DNA of 64,000 nt. It comes from Diorhabda sublineata (taxonomy: Eukaryota; Arthropoda; Insecta; Coleoptera; Chrysomelidae). Positions 11,040 through 21,640 of this stretch are shown in pieces. The stretch is from positions 8,756,709-8,820,708 of the forward strand of contig NC_079476.1 in the NCBI RefSeq assembly GCF_026230105.1, given 5' to 3'. A program made the position numbers and the translations under genes. A model generated the notes under the pieces. It was not told where the DNA came from and made no database searches. It saw only the letters and a program-made list of their open reading frames with translations. Position 1 is the stretch's first letter. Each line of letters begins with the position of its first letter.

Positions 11040-12410
11040 GATACATCAACTGTACCATCTCCCATATTCTTTACATGGCTGATATGAAGCTATATGCAGC
11101 AAATAAGCGTAAAATCAATCACCTTCTTAATAGAACACATCGATTCTCCACCGATATACATATGGAGTTTGAACTGTCTAAGTGCAAGACTCTGCATATC
11201 GAGAAAAGCATTGTCATGAACGTGCAACTTCCCAACGATGATATACAGGCGCTGGAAAACGAAGAAACTTACAAATACCTAGGATTTCAACAGGTTGAGC
11301 TGCAGGACCACAAGCAGGCAAAAGCTAGAATCAAGGATCAATACACCAAGAGTGAAGTTACTTATGAAGTCCGAATTAAATGGAAGCAACTTAGTCCAGG
11401 CAACTATGCCACGCCTGTTTTAACGTACTCTTTTGGAATCCCGAAGTGAACGAAGACAGAGCTAGAGGGTATTCAGAGGTTGACATGAACAATGATGACG
11501 AAGAACAACAACCACCACCCGACGTTATCCACTATTAGAACAACGTTACCCCGACAAGAGGGTGGGAGAGGCTTGATCGATCTTCTCAACCTCCACTCTT
11601 GACAGGAGATGAAGCTACGTGAATTCTTTCATAAGAAATCAGAAACCCTACACAGCATTATATCCAAGGCGCTCACCCCTCAATCTCGCATCACCAGAAT
11701 CTGGATTGAATATAATATTGAACACCGAGAAGCTGGTCACGAAAGGCACTACGCGGTAGACATCATCACGACCTCAACCAGCCGCGTGTTGACAAGGAAA
11801 CTTCAAACAGATAGCTTATTAGCGGCAATCTCTTTCCACAGATCGAAGGCTTTATGATGGCTATCCAGAATCAAGTTATTAACACAAATAACTACAAGAA
11901 AAATGTTATCAAGGATCCGAACTCTCAATCTGACAAATGCAGAAAGTGCCAATAAACATCAGAGACCATCCAACATATAACATCTGCTTGTAGTGTGTTA
12001 GCTAATACCGACTATCTACACCGGCATAACCAAGTGTGCAACATCATTAATCAGAAACTGGCTAACACATTCGATCTTCTCAATACGTATTACAAGTACC
12101 GACCGCGGAAGGTACTCGAAAATGACAATTTTAGACTCTACTATGATAGATCCATTTTAACCGATAGACAGGTGATAAATAACAGACCTGGCATCGTGAT
12201 GGTTGATAGAAGAGTCAATTAAGTCATTCTTGTTGATGTAGCTATACCAAACACTCATAACATTCTAAACAAACATCAGGAGAAACTTGCCAAATACGCG
12301 GATCTCGCAATTGAGATTAAACAAATGTGGCACCACGAAAATGTAAAAATAGTCCCAGTTATTATGCCATCAACCAGCATCATGCCTAAAACCCTATACG
12401 GTAAATAATA
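10967..12410 (+). pseudogene. R2-like non-LTR retrotransposon, C-terminal RT and endonuclease pieces
   Basis: Three open pieces in order. First, 11046-11449, a reverse transcriptase palm: the expected LLYMDD reads ILYMAD, losing one catalytic Asp, then FELSKCKTLHI and NEETYKYLGF. Second, 11609-11857, a thumb-like region (LHSIISKALTPQSRITRIW). Third, 11930-12400, a zinc-knuckle-like CRKC...HITSAC with a stop inside it, then the restriction-like endonuclease region YYDRSILTDRQVINNRPGIV followed by ILVDVAIPN. R2-group LINEs nick target DNA with such a C-terminal PD-(D/E)XK nuclease; here the PD aspartate is Gly (RPG). The 5' side is truncated close to an (AAT)n run, and multiple stops separate the pieces. 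The right edge lies about 25 bp before the Harbinger element. Confidence 0.75.
11003..11037. repeat. (AAT)n microsatellite
   Basis: About eleven AAT triplets at the 5' edge of the R2-like LINE remnant. Read in frame it gives a run of Asn, which is an artefact of the repeat. Confidence 0.95.
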
Positions 12411-12581
12411 CCGGCTCTAAGCTGAGTAGTGCATAAGGCCCATTTCGCACTAAGCCAGTCCAATTCATTCGCGTCTAGTCAAGTTTTGTTCAGTCAAGTC
12501 ACGTCAAAATTTGCACTTTCGCACTGAATATGTCGCTTGTTGAGTCTGAGTCAGTCAGTGTTGTGAAGAATTTGTGACAAG

Positions 12582-14130
12582 ATGGATGCTCTTCTGCAAG
12601 CCATAATTTACTCCGATTATACAGAAGAAGAGAGATGAAGAAAAGACGAAATTTCTGTTGGGTTCATCCCATACATTTAAGAAGACCAGTGTTCGGTTCT
12701 TTCAATCACCTCTTTCCGGATCTACTCGATGACCCCAAAAAATTTTTTAACTATTTTCACATGAGTCCAGATTTGTTTCTTAAACTAAGAAATTTGATTG
12801 CTGAACGTATTCTAAAAGAAAATACCAACTACAGAACTGCCATTTCACCAAAAGAAAGACTAGCTGTTTTCCTCAGGTAAGAAAATCATTTCCAATAAAA
12901 CATCTAGGTAATTATTATGAAAATATGTAATATTTTAAAAGAAACAACAAAAATAAAACAAGATTCTTCGTAGAACTTAGGTAACTTAATTTAACTTAAC
13001 TTTAACTTATGTAACTTAAACAATACAATTATAAATAAAGAAAACCATTTATAGCTTCTGAATTACATATAACTCGACGTTGTTCCCCTCTTCTAGCGAA
13101 TATGCAGCACTAGTGGAGTCAAGGGCCACACGGGAAATTGTCACTGATAGTGGATTTGGATCAGAACTTCTTAACTTATTTTGTAACAAATGAATAACTT
13201 CGCCTCTAAGCTCCAAATTTTGGAGAGTTTTATCGATGGGAGTATACTGCGGAGGAATAATAAATCAGGATCTTTTGTATTATCTGCAATTGCGTTTAGG
13301 TGTTTAATATATTGCCTATCAATGTCATTTTCGATATCAGCTTTTTGTTTTTGTCTTTTCTTCCGAAGTAACGACTCATCCGAAGGTGTAGAACTTGACG
13401 AACGAATGTCTCCTCTCTCTAAAACTCTTGTTGAGAGCTTTGCATGTTATTTTCCGCTTCCTTTCTCTAAAATTTTCTCTTCTTGTGAGTGATTGGTGAC
13501 AATTACAAACATTTTCATTCTGTAGTTTTAATGGTCATCGCTGATGCAAACAATAATTTCATTTTAATCGACGTAGGAGCTTATGGTAGAGAAAACGATA
13601 GCACCGTTTTCTCAGTATCTACAATGGGAAGAGCATTTAGAAGAAATGCATTAAATATACCTAGCTCCGAAAAAATTATTAATACGAATATTAATATACC
13701 TTTCTACTTAGTAGGCAATGAGGCTTTTCCTTTAAGTGAAAATCTAATGCAACTTTATGCTCGTCGGCAGTTAAATTTTCCTAGCAGAATATTTAATTAT
13801 CGTTTGCCCAGAGTGTGCCTTTGGCATATAAACACAAAAATTTGGCATATTTCAAAAAGCTATAAAAAACTGATGTACAATTAACGGAAAACTCAATTAA
13901 ATTGCGTATTACACAATTTTGTCCGACTAGTTCAAAAAAAAAGTGACAAGATTCTGGAAACCGAGTTTTTGGAACAAAATTCAATCGATTTCAACTTCAA
14001 TCCTTAAGACCTACAAGTATCCACAGAGCAAATACAAAGGCAATGCAGATCCGAGAACTATTAACAGAGTATTTCATGTCACCAGAAGATTTTGTAGACA
14101 AATCTGAACCTCTTTTTCACGAAAATATAC
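12582..14130 (+). pseudogene. HARBI1-like transposase pseudogene, two separated halves
   Basis: The N-terminal half (12582-12880) begins MDALLQAIIYSDYTEEE and, after a frameshift at about 12635, continues KKRRNFCWVHPIH...FFNYFHMSPDLF...TNYRTAISPKERLAVFL, the conserved start of HARBI1-type transposases. It ends at a perfect donor-like CAG|GTAAGAAA. The catalytic half resumes at 13489: FHSVVLMVIADANNNFILID carries the expected catalytic Asp, GAYGRENDSTVF follows, then VGNEAFPLSENLM, where the family normally has 'GDEAF' and here Asp is Asn, and RIFNYRLPR. After a frameshift and stop, CVLHNFVRL and QIRELLTEYF are the usual C-terminal blocks. The region before the first catalytic block is missing or replaced by antisense MADF-gene sequence. 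Confidence 0.85.
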
Positions 14131-14267
14131 TGTAATAAAAACCTAGTTAGTTACCAGTTGTGTTCAATTCTATAGCTATGCTTCTCCCGATCTCTGTGCT
14201 TTGGGTGTCTAGAATCGTATATTGCTTCTTTCGCTTGCACTAATGCAATTAGTGCTTCTATATCCAT
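13049..14267 (-). pseudogene. MADF/BESS accessory protein pseudogene of the Harbinger element
   Basis: On the minus strand, an ATG at 14267 opens MDIEALIALVQAKEAIYDSR followed by HRDREK..., the first helix and loop of a MADF (Myb/SANT-like) DNA-binding domain; it stops near 14150. The other end lies at 13480-13049: a serine-rich linker, RKKRQKQKADIE, then FLRSILPSI / KTLQNLELRGEVIHLLQNKL, a BESS protein-interaction motif with a one-base frameshift in it, ending YVIQKL-stop at 13049. Harbinger elements normally encode such a protein, which brings the transposase to DNA. Here its two ends flank the transposase catalytic half on the other strand, and the rest of the MADF domain is gone. The plus-strand frame at 13190-13492 is only its shadow. 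Confidence 0.75.
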
Positions 14268-14494
14268 TTTCTCCTTGCTGTCACGACTGATTGATTCTTA
14301 AAATTTTCGACCGGTTGAGTCCCGATAAGTCTTGGTAAGTCTTAACGCGTTGGGACTTGACGGGACGCGCTTAGTATGAAACCAGATTTACAAATTCTCT
14401 TTGTTTTAATGGTAAGTTAATATTTCCAATTCCAAAGCGTCCAAGTTGACTGGACGCGAATGGACTAGACTGGCTTAGTGCGAAATGGGCCTAA

Positions 14495-14913
14495 GTGTGC
14501 GTTCACATTCGTAACGCTCAAAGGGTGAGCGTCGCGCGATGCAACGTATCGCGCCGCTCGAGCTTCAATCTTTTCGTTTTTTTATTCAGTATGGAGTCAA
14601 AGTGCGACCAATCTATACGTTCTAGTTTTAATAAAATGACGTCGCAAAATGAGATTATTGATCGTGAGTTAGTAATATCGGAACTTCAAACCAGGCCAGC
14701 CCTTTGGAATGTCTATTTCTATCAAGTTCATGTACGCCTTGTTTTTTTTTGTTTTTCTCTAAAATTAGCCTTCTCAGTCATGTAATTTCCTTTTGGTTCG
14801 AAAGCTAAAAAATAACTAAAACGACGCTCAACCAATTTGAACAGGACAACGCGCGCGATGACATCACTAAATCGGCATCGCTCGACTGGAGCGTCTCCAA
14901 TGTGAACGCACAC
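14495..14913 (+). mobile_element. Harbinger-type MITE carrying a MADF exon fragment
   Basis: Perfect 15-bp terminal inverted repeats GTGTGCGTTCACATT (14495-14509) and its inverse (14899-14913), with TAA on both sides (14492-14494 and 14914-14916). The left TAA is also the right target-site copy of the preceding Harbinger element, so the two sit back to back. Subterminal sequence is GC-richer with alternating CG steps (gcgtcgcgcgatgc; acgcgcgcgatg). Inside, an ATG at 14591 opens MESKCDQSIRSS...IDRELVISELQTRPALWNVY, a recognisable MADF domain start, so this is a deletion derivative of an autonomous Harbinger of a different family from its neighbour. Confidence 0.88.
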
Positions 14914-14916
14914 TAA

Positions 14917-15425
14917 GTCTTTCGCAGAATAATAATAGCATGAGTGGTTTGTGGGAAATATACCGAAAAATTTTACAATTTACAAAATTGCCGGTTGAAA
15001 AATGGCCGTAAGCAGAGGTGTCTCGATTGTAATGAACGATTCTTGCTTCAGGTAAGCGTTCAATAAAAAAAAGTATCATTCAGTATCTTCAGTTTTAATA
15101 TTTTTAAAATTATTATATATTATTAAGCATTTTTGAGCATAAAAAAATGGTGTCTATAGAATCTTTCAAGAATATCGAAGTTGTTTTATTGGTCCTTTGC
15201 CATTCATGTGTAGTGACATTTTAGATTTTATTAAATTTTATTGAATTAAAATTATTATTACTTTTATTTCATAATAAACATTATCAATATTATCGCCTTT
15301 TTTGTGCATTTTGTATTAGTAATTAAATAATATACTTTTTCTAAATGTAAATCGTATTATTCTATATATTTTCATCCATTCTCTGTATCACTATTAATAC
15401 TATCTTAAACATCAAAGTTATCATC
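14917..15425. other. No gene recognised
   Basis: Plain AT-rich spacer between two transposons; no coding or repeat structure seen. Confidence 0.4.
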
Positions 15426-15427
15426 TA

Positions 15428-18198
15428 CAGGGTGGCCCATTAGTGTGTGGAAATGCAATAACCTTCTTAAGATAAAATATACAAAAAAAAAAATTTCAGA
15501 TAAAAGTTGTTATATTTGCACAAATACACATTTTTAAAATATTTTGAGGTATACAGGGTGTTCAGCACAAGCGTGACAACATGAAGTAAAGTTTTTTTAA
15601 TCAGAACACCCTGTATATTTGTTTACCATCGAATTTAACGTAAAATTCTGCATCTTGCCCTGTCTTTTCTTTTCCTATAAATTGTGACGTCAGGCTGGAG
15701 TGAAAAGAATGGCTGAAATGTCTGAACAGAGTAGAAGTTTCGTTTGGATGTCGGGATGTTTTTTAGATAAGTATCAATTCAGGAGATTTCAATTAGCAAA
15801 AACTTCATTTTTTTAAATGGAACATCCAGTATATTATTTTACCATCTTATAAAACTATTTTATCCCTTCAAATTATGTCTGAAAATTGCATTTTTAATTT
15901 ATGATTTAAAAACATTCACCTTTTTAACAAGTAAACAATGAATGTGACGTTTAAATTTAAAACACTTCTATTTTATGTGACAAAATCAAACCAGCAATTT
16001 TATACCTTTGAAAACTGTAATAAAATAAGTAGGGTATCTACTAAATTGAGCAAATATCACCTTACCCACAAATGAAATGAAAATCTCCATAGTTTTATCA
16101 AGTAACCTGTAAATTTGATATTTTCACAGTTTAAGTCAGAGTGATTAGTTATTATCTAGACGTATTACAAATAATGAGGAAGGAATTAAGATTATGAATT
16201 TTCTGATATAAGAATCGACAGATATGATATTTCTACTCGGTGCCAGTGATGAGAACTGTTTACTCGCACAAAGGATTTATCAACATAAATTTCCAGATAG
16301 AAGACAACCGAGAAAAGAGACATCGGAAAATTTTCTTTAACGATTTACCAGAACTGGTCGTATAGCTTACGAAAAAAGCGAAAGGTTGAAGAATGCAATG
16401 TCACAGGACAACGAGATGGCCGAAATGTTAAAAGTTACGGAAGATCCTCATATCTCGACACGGGAAATATCAAAACAAACCGACATAAGTCGTACTGTTG
16501 TCCAAAAAATTCTATCTAAGAACAAAATGCATCCTTACCGTATACAGCGAATGCAGGAACAATTGGGTGATGATTATGAAAAGCGGTAACAAATTCAGCA
16601 AAACAGAGATTTTTTCAATTTTGTATTATTTACCGATGAAGCAACATTTCATAAAAATGGGTTTGTTAATAGACACAATTTCCATTATTATGCAACAGAT
16701 CAACCGTTTGACTATCAGTCAAACAAGGTGGTCATTAAATATATGGGGTGGAATAATTGGGAATCACGTCATAGGCCCATATTTCTTTGACGTAACTATA
16801 AATGGGCAAGTTTATTAAAATTTCTTACAAAACGAATTACCCTAACTACTTCAGCAATTACCTTCTCCTGCTCATGATAGGCGACGAATGTGGTACCTAC
16901 ATGACAGTGCACCAGTTCACCATACCCAACTGATCAATAAAGATTTAAAAAATGAATTTCCCGGACGATGGATAGGGCACCTCGTTCACCGGACCTTACA
17001 AATATGGATTTTATTTTTTTGGTGGGGTTATGTCAAAGAACAAGTGTACAAAACACCCGCGAGTACTAAGAAAGACATGAAGAATAGAATTAGGGATGTT
17101 CTCCGAACTACTGAGGTCAATATGTTACAACGTGCTAGTAGAGCTTTTGAAGTTCGATTACATTATTGTATGGAAGTAAATGGTGGTCATTTTGAACAGT
17201 TAATAAAATAGTTATCTAAAATTTTTAGTTCTTTCTCATTTGTTGTTAGTTATTTTTGTTTATTTTTAGTTTTGTAGATACCCTATTTATTTTATTACAG
17301 TTTTTAAAGGTATAAAATTACTGGGTTGATTTTGTCACAAAAACTAGAATTGTGTTTTAAACGTCACATTCAGTGTTTACTTGTTAAAAAGGTGAATGTT
17401 TTTAAATCATAAATTAAAAATGCAATTTTCAGACATAATTTGAAGGGATAAAATAGTTTTATAAGATGGTAAAATAATATACTGGATGTTCCATTTAAAA
17501 AAATGAAGTTTTTGCTAATTGAATTAATAAATAATTAATAAAATTTTCATATATATAAAACACATGTTTTCTTGAACAAAGACCATAGTGCTTGGTTTGT
17601 ACTTTTGGTATAACGATAAACAGTCGTTTTTACAATTCAAGTACCTGAGGTCATAAAATCAAACCTATACCGGCCTTTCATTCAAACTGCACCAATGTGT
17701 CATAAATGTGTTTTCTAAAAACTTAAAAGTAATAAATTGAAATATAATAGTCCTTTTAAATAAATATTTCTAAGAACCAAAAATATATAAAATAAATGTT
17801 TAAAAACTAGAATTCATTTTTGCTCAAAGTCCAACAAATGCTTATCTAAAAAACACCCCGAATCCCAAACGAAACTTCTACTCTGTTCAGTCACTTCAGC
17901 CATCCTTTACCTTCGTACTTACCAAACAAGTTTATTTATTTCTCAATAATAACGTTTACTAGGAGCAGCATTTATAGTGCATCATTTTAGTCAAATTTTC
18001 ATATATTACGCTTCAACTTGGAAACGTCACAATTTATGAGAAAAGAACAGACAGAGCTAGATGTAGAATTTTACGCTAAATATGATGGTAAACAAATATA
18101 TAGAGTGTCCTATTTAAAAAACTTTACTTCATGTTGTCACGCTTAGGCTGAACACCCTGTATAGTTATTGCACTTCCACACACTAATGGGCCACCCTC
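15428..18198 (+). mobile_element. rosa-like mariner with inverted repeats over 600 bp long
   Basis: The ends are CAGGGTGGCCCATTAGTGTG and its inverse (last base differs), flanked by TA (15426-15427, 18199-18200). Inverted similarity does not stop after 30 bp as in most mariners: matching blocks extend from 15428 to about 16042 and from 18198 back to about 17275. Examples are the cagggtgttcag.. block (15554 and its inverse near 18160), the gaagtttcgtttgg block (15731/17880), aaaaacattcacctttttaac (15908/17400) and gtagggtatctac (16030/17275). The right arm has about 315 extra bp (17524-17850) absent from the left. Between the arms is a dead transposase gene. Confidence 0.88.
16200..17211 (+). 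pseudogene. rosa/DD41D-type mariner transposase pseudogene
   Basis: The N-terminus (DENCLLAQRIYQHKFPDRRQP near 16250) matches the DUF4817 helix-turn-helix found in this group. A second helix-turn-helix follows (ISTREISKQTDISRTVVQKI), then after a frameshift the catalytic blocks: FVLFTDEATFHKNGFVNRHN (first Asp), IGNHVIGPYFF, WYLHDSAPVHHTQ (second Asp), FPGRWIG and, in another frame, APRSPDLTNMDF (third Asp). In family members the second and third Asp are separated by a 'GRWIG...WPPRSPDLTPLDFF' stretch of about 41 residues, which is why I place it with rosa/DD41D rather than DD34D mariners; several residues are deleted here. The C-terminal ending (CMEVNGGHFEQL) is open to 17211. At least four frameshifts. 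Confidence 0.8.
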
Positions 18199-18200
18199 TA

Positions 18201-18739
18201 TATGGAATTACTTATTGTTACGAAGGAACAATTTCTCATATATGAAGATAACATGGACTGATTTGGTTGACTTGAATTCTCCATATTTTAACTATCACTA
18301 TAGCCTGTCGATATTTGTTTCAAGGAATGTATTGTTGAGTATTCGTCCTGGTACTTAATCATGAAGCACCGATCTTCAAACAATGAGAAAATAATTTAGG
18401 AGAATAAATTTTCTCATTTTGTAAAGTATACCCATGTACGAAATTTCACCTAATGCCTGTAATTTATTCCTACCGGAAACCGAATTGATGCTTTGGAAGT
18501 AACTTCTTCAATCGGTTCTCCAGATTTAAGTATAAAAATTATTTCAACTGATTTCCACTGAATTCTGAATATTCTTCTTCTTTCTTCCATACAGGTCTGC
18601 TCCTTCTTCGGTATATTTCCTCATCCTTGATGTAGGTTTCTTGGGTTAAATTTAAATTAAAATAAGAATAGAGCTTTTGACAGTGTAATTGAAAACGACT
18701 GTATTATATAGATCATACATTGTGTATTTATTTAATATA
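18201..18739. other. No gene recognised; possible LINE 3' end near 18590-18680
   Basis: On the minus strand 18680-18580 reads AATYIKDEEIYRRRSRPVWKK-like sequence ending EEEYSEFSGNQLK-stop, which could be the acidic 3' end of the LINE whose upstream part lies at 21205-21640, split by the copia insertion. This is a guess from position and composition. Confidence 0.25.
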
Positions 18740-21179
18740 ATATCTGTGCTGCCACCTATGTACGAGACAATTAACAATTCATAAGTTACAATTAATTGGC
18801 TCAACTGGTATGGGCGGTTGAGGCCAGTGTTTGTATGATAGGAGATGAGAAGTCTAACCTGGCAGTTTTGTGATTATGTAGAATAAATAGACGTGGTGTA
18901 ATGAGATCAAGTTGGTTTCATTTAAAATCGCTCGGATCCTGATATCATACAACGACTACACATACAAATTGAACGTCAATGTAAAAAAATAGTATCAGAT
19001 ACGTTTTCGTGAAATCAATATTCAAACGGTAAGTCCATTGTTGTTGTCTCGTGTTTGACCAAGTACAACGTAGGTAGCTCCAACACCTTCCCCCAAACTC
19101 AAGACTCCAAAAGATTTCCTATTTGTTGAGAACACAGAAGCAGGAAGACTCTTCGTGAACATATCGACAAGTTGAGGATGACTTAAAACGTGTTGTAACT
19201 TAATCTACTCATTCATGACTTTTTCCCGTATGAAATGGAAGCACACCTCTACGTGCTTAGTTCTGCGATGAAAATCTGTGTTCCAGATTAGTCTTATTGT
19301 ACTCATATTGTCATCAAGCGGCGTTAGTAACCGGCAGGCTTGTTATTTCGTTCAGCAGCCTACTCAACCACATAACTTCCTTCACGAGTCCATTTTTCAA
19401 TTGGTATCTCTGGAATTGAATATATCATGTTGAACCTTCTTAATATGCGTTTGGTGTAAGCCTTTTGATGCAAGAGTATGGAACCATCAGTTTTAACTTT
19501 TTGAATTCCAAGAAACGTATCCAAGGTGTCAATTGTGAACCTGAACTCAGTTCCTAATTTTGATAAAAACTGATCTATCTCAGATCTATCCCCAACCAGA
19601 ATCCCATTACCGACATAGATAGCATTCGGCCATTGGTGCATTTCTTGATGAAAAGACAGGTATCTGCAACACTTGCCACATTTTGAGATCCCATAAACTG
19701 AGCAAACCTTCGGTTCTAGCAGCGGGGTGACCACTTCCATCTTCAAAATTAGCTGGTTGATTCATGAACACATCCTCTTCAAGTTTACCATACAGAAAAG
19801 CAGTATGCAAATCAAACTGATCCAAATCGTAACTTTCAGCAGCAGCCATATTCAACAGAGCTCTCACTATTTCAAATCGAGCAACAGTGCTGAAGGTTTG
19901 CTCAAAATCCACTGGGTGTACCCCTTTGCAACCCGAAGGGCTTTATATCTGTCGACATCTCTATTCGCTTTACATTTGACTTTCAGCACCCATCGATTAC
20001 CAGCAATCTGGCCTTCGAGAGGGTTAACGAAATCCCAAGTATCATTTTCTGACAATGAATTCAGCTCTTTCTGCATGGTTTGGTTCTATAGGTCTCACTC
20101 ATCTGTGATGTCCCTTTTTGCAATAAACACATAATTATCAGCAAGGTATGAGGGCAACCGCCTGGTGCGGCCACTCCCGCGAAGCTGAGGTGACTGTTCA
20201 ACTGGCAATGTACCCTCGTCAGTCCCTACTTCAACTTGATCAACTCCATTTCCCGAAACAGAAAATCTGGGTCCAGCAGAAGAATTTTCTTCGGAGGGTC
20301 CTGCAGGCACATTGGATTACTGGCAGGGCACGTCTTCTACCACAGGCTCGACATTGGAATATTTGAATAACTTGTCCAAGGGAGTTCCTCTTTCAAAAAT
20401 AAGATCACGAGATATTATGATCGAATATTACTCAAAGTTCCACTAACGATAACCTCTGTGATGTAGCCCACAAACAGACGTGGTATACTTTTCTTGTTCA
20501 TTTTCCGCCTCTTAACCTTAGGCACATGTGCGCAGAATTTAGCTTTAAATATCGTGAAATAGTCGAGGTAGGAGGTAGGCATTACATCCAAATTTCAATC
20601 GGCAACTTGGTCTGTCCAGTGGGTCCAGTCCTGTTTAAAACAGAAGTGGTTACCGTTTCCACCCATAGTTTGATTGGCAAAGTCTTTGAATGAATCATAG
20701 AACGTACAGCTTCAGCAAACGTGCTGCTTTCTCATCCCGACACCCCATTTTGCTGAGGGGTATATGGAGTGGTTGTTCGCATGCTTATTCCATTCTTATT
20801 CTTCAGCTTTTGAACACTTTGATGAATGTAGCCTAGCAAAAAGCCACTTCCGACTTCTGCTTCAGGAAAAATATCCAGCAAAAATTGGAGAAATCATTAT
20901 TTAAGCAAAGAAAGTAACGAGACCTCCAAATTCAGTCATGTTGAAAGGGCCTACACACATTCGCATGAATCCATTCACCGCATTTCTTGGGCCTGTCCTG
21001 ACGGTCATGACATGAATCACGGTGATGCTTCCCATAGACACAGCCTTCACAGAGACATATGCCGTAAAAAAAATAGTTACAGAAACGTTTCCGTGAAATC
21101 AATATTCGAACGGTATGTCCATTGTTGTTATCTTGTGTTTGACCAAGTACAACGTAGGTACGAGTAGGTAGCTCCAACA
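18740..21179 (-). mobile_element. Ty1/copia LTR retrotransposon, internally deleted
   Basis: The minus-strand order is LTR start at 21179, gag-pre-integrase, broken integrase, reverse transcriptase, RNase H, 3' LTR from 19085. The LTR begins TGTTGGAGCTACC at both places, and about 105 bp (21179-21065 and 19085-18980) are near-identical in direct orientation. The upstream LTR is cut short and joined directly to the integrase zinc-binding region, so gag, protease and most of the 5' LTR are gone. A tRNA-primer-site-like TATCAGGATCC lies near 18950. The left (3') end is uncertain; I used the TG at about 18748. No clear 5-bp duplication was found. Confidence 0.8.
19090..21060 (-). pseudogene. Copia Pol polyprotein pseudogene
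   Basis: From 21060: CEGCVYGKHHRDSCHDR is the gag-pre-integrase/HHCC end (usually CEGCVYGKQHR). Integrase follows in broken frames to about 20430. 20076-19867 gives WDFVNPLEGQIAGNRWVLKVK and YKALRVAKGYTQ; 19912-19607 gives DFEQTFSTVARFEIVRALL and DLDQFDLHTAFLYGKLEED, the start of RVT_2. The catalytic YVDD box reads IYVGNGILVGD at about 19615, so both active-site aspartates are lost. RNase H near 19300-19100 has STIRLIWNTDFHRRTKHVEV and LVDMFTKSLPA, the standard copia C-terminus. The element can no longer copy itself. Confidence 0.82.
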
Positions 21180-21204
21180 AGATTGTCACTCCAACTCTTT
21201 AGTG

Positions 21205-21640
21205 ACCGACCTTTACTCCGTGTCCCAATTAACGATTTATCTCTTACTATTTTCACCAGTCCATCGTCTGTCATTCAAATTATATTGGTTCCATTGTTTT
21301 TTACGCTGTGATACTCATTCGTTAATGTTATCTAAGTCAAATGATCATCTGATGTTTTCATTTCTTTCTCGGCCTAGTAATGTTTTTCCTGAGATATGCC
21401 TGGCAATTCTTATCTCTGTCGTCTCCAAGAGCTGATGTATAGGTCATTATAATGCTGGTTGTCGCCTTGTAAATTCTTATCTGTTTCTTGTCTTAGGTAT
21501 TTGTTTCGCTATAATACGATATAAAGACAACCCACGACCTCATTTACTTTAGTTATTTGTGCTCTTAGCTCGTCTTCTACATCTCTATAACTGGTTATGT
21601 CAATTCTAAGATACGATTCTAAAGTACTCCGAAAAAAAGA
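21205..21640 (-). pseudogene. LINE reverse transcriptase C-terminal fragment beside the copia element
   Basis: The minus strand from 21640 reads ELRAQITKVNEVVGCLY then NKYLRQET near 21490, and after a gap TTEIRIARHISGKTLLGRER and DLDNINEWVSQRKKQWNQYN to about 21260. This order ('EI..RI.KA....L', then 'TEMRILRRI.GKTLLDR', then 'I.EW...R...WN.HI') is the region after the RT thumb in the endonuclease-reverse transcriptase LINEs common in insects. Several frameshifts. The similarity runs to the copia LTR edge, suggesting the copia element inserted into this LINE. Confidence 0.6.

Larger units (their letters stand above)
12437..14491 (+). mobile_element. PIF/Harbinger DNA transposon with both genes, rearranged
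   Basis: Terminal inverted repeats start GGCCCATTTCGCACTAAGCC (12437) and end with the exact inverse (to 14491); similarity continues imperfectly for about 50 bp (CATTCGCGTC.AGTCAA in both). Flanks are TAA at 12434-12436 and 14492-14494, the 3-bp target-site duplication of PIF/Harbinger elements. The 2,055 bp element contains decayed versions of both usual genes, a DDE transposase (plus) and a MADF/BESS DNA-binding protein (minus), but their halves are interleaved. The right-hand TAA is shared with the next MITE. Confidence 0.93.

Noticed and set aside
13190..13492. 100-codon plus-strand frame inside the Harbinger element
   Set aside because: Shadow of the minus-strand BESS/MADF protein sequence.
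20148..20366. 72-codon plus-strand frame rich in Arg and Gln
   Set aside because: Antisense of the copia linker between integrase and RT.
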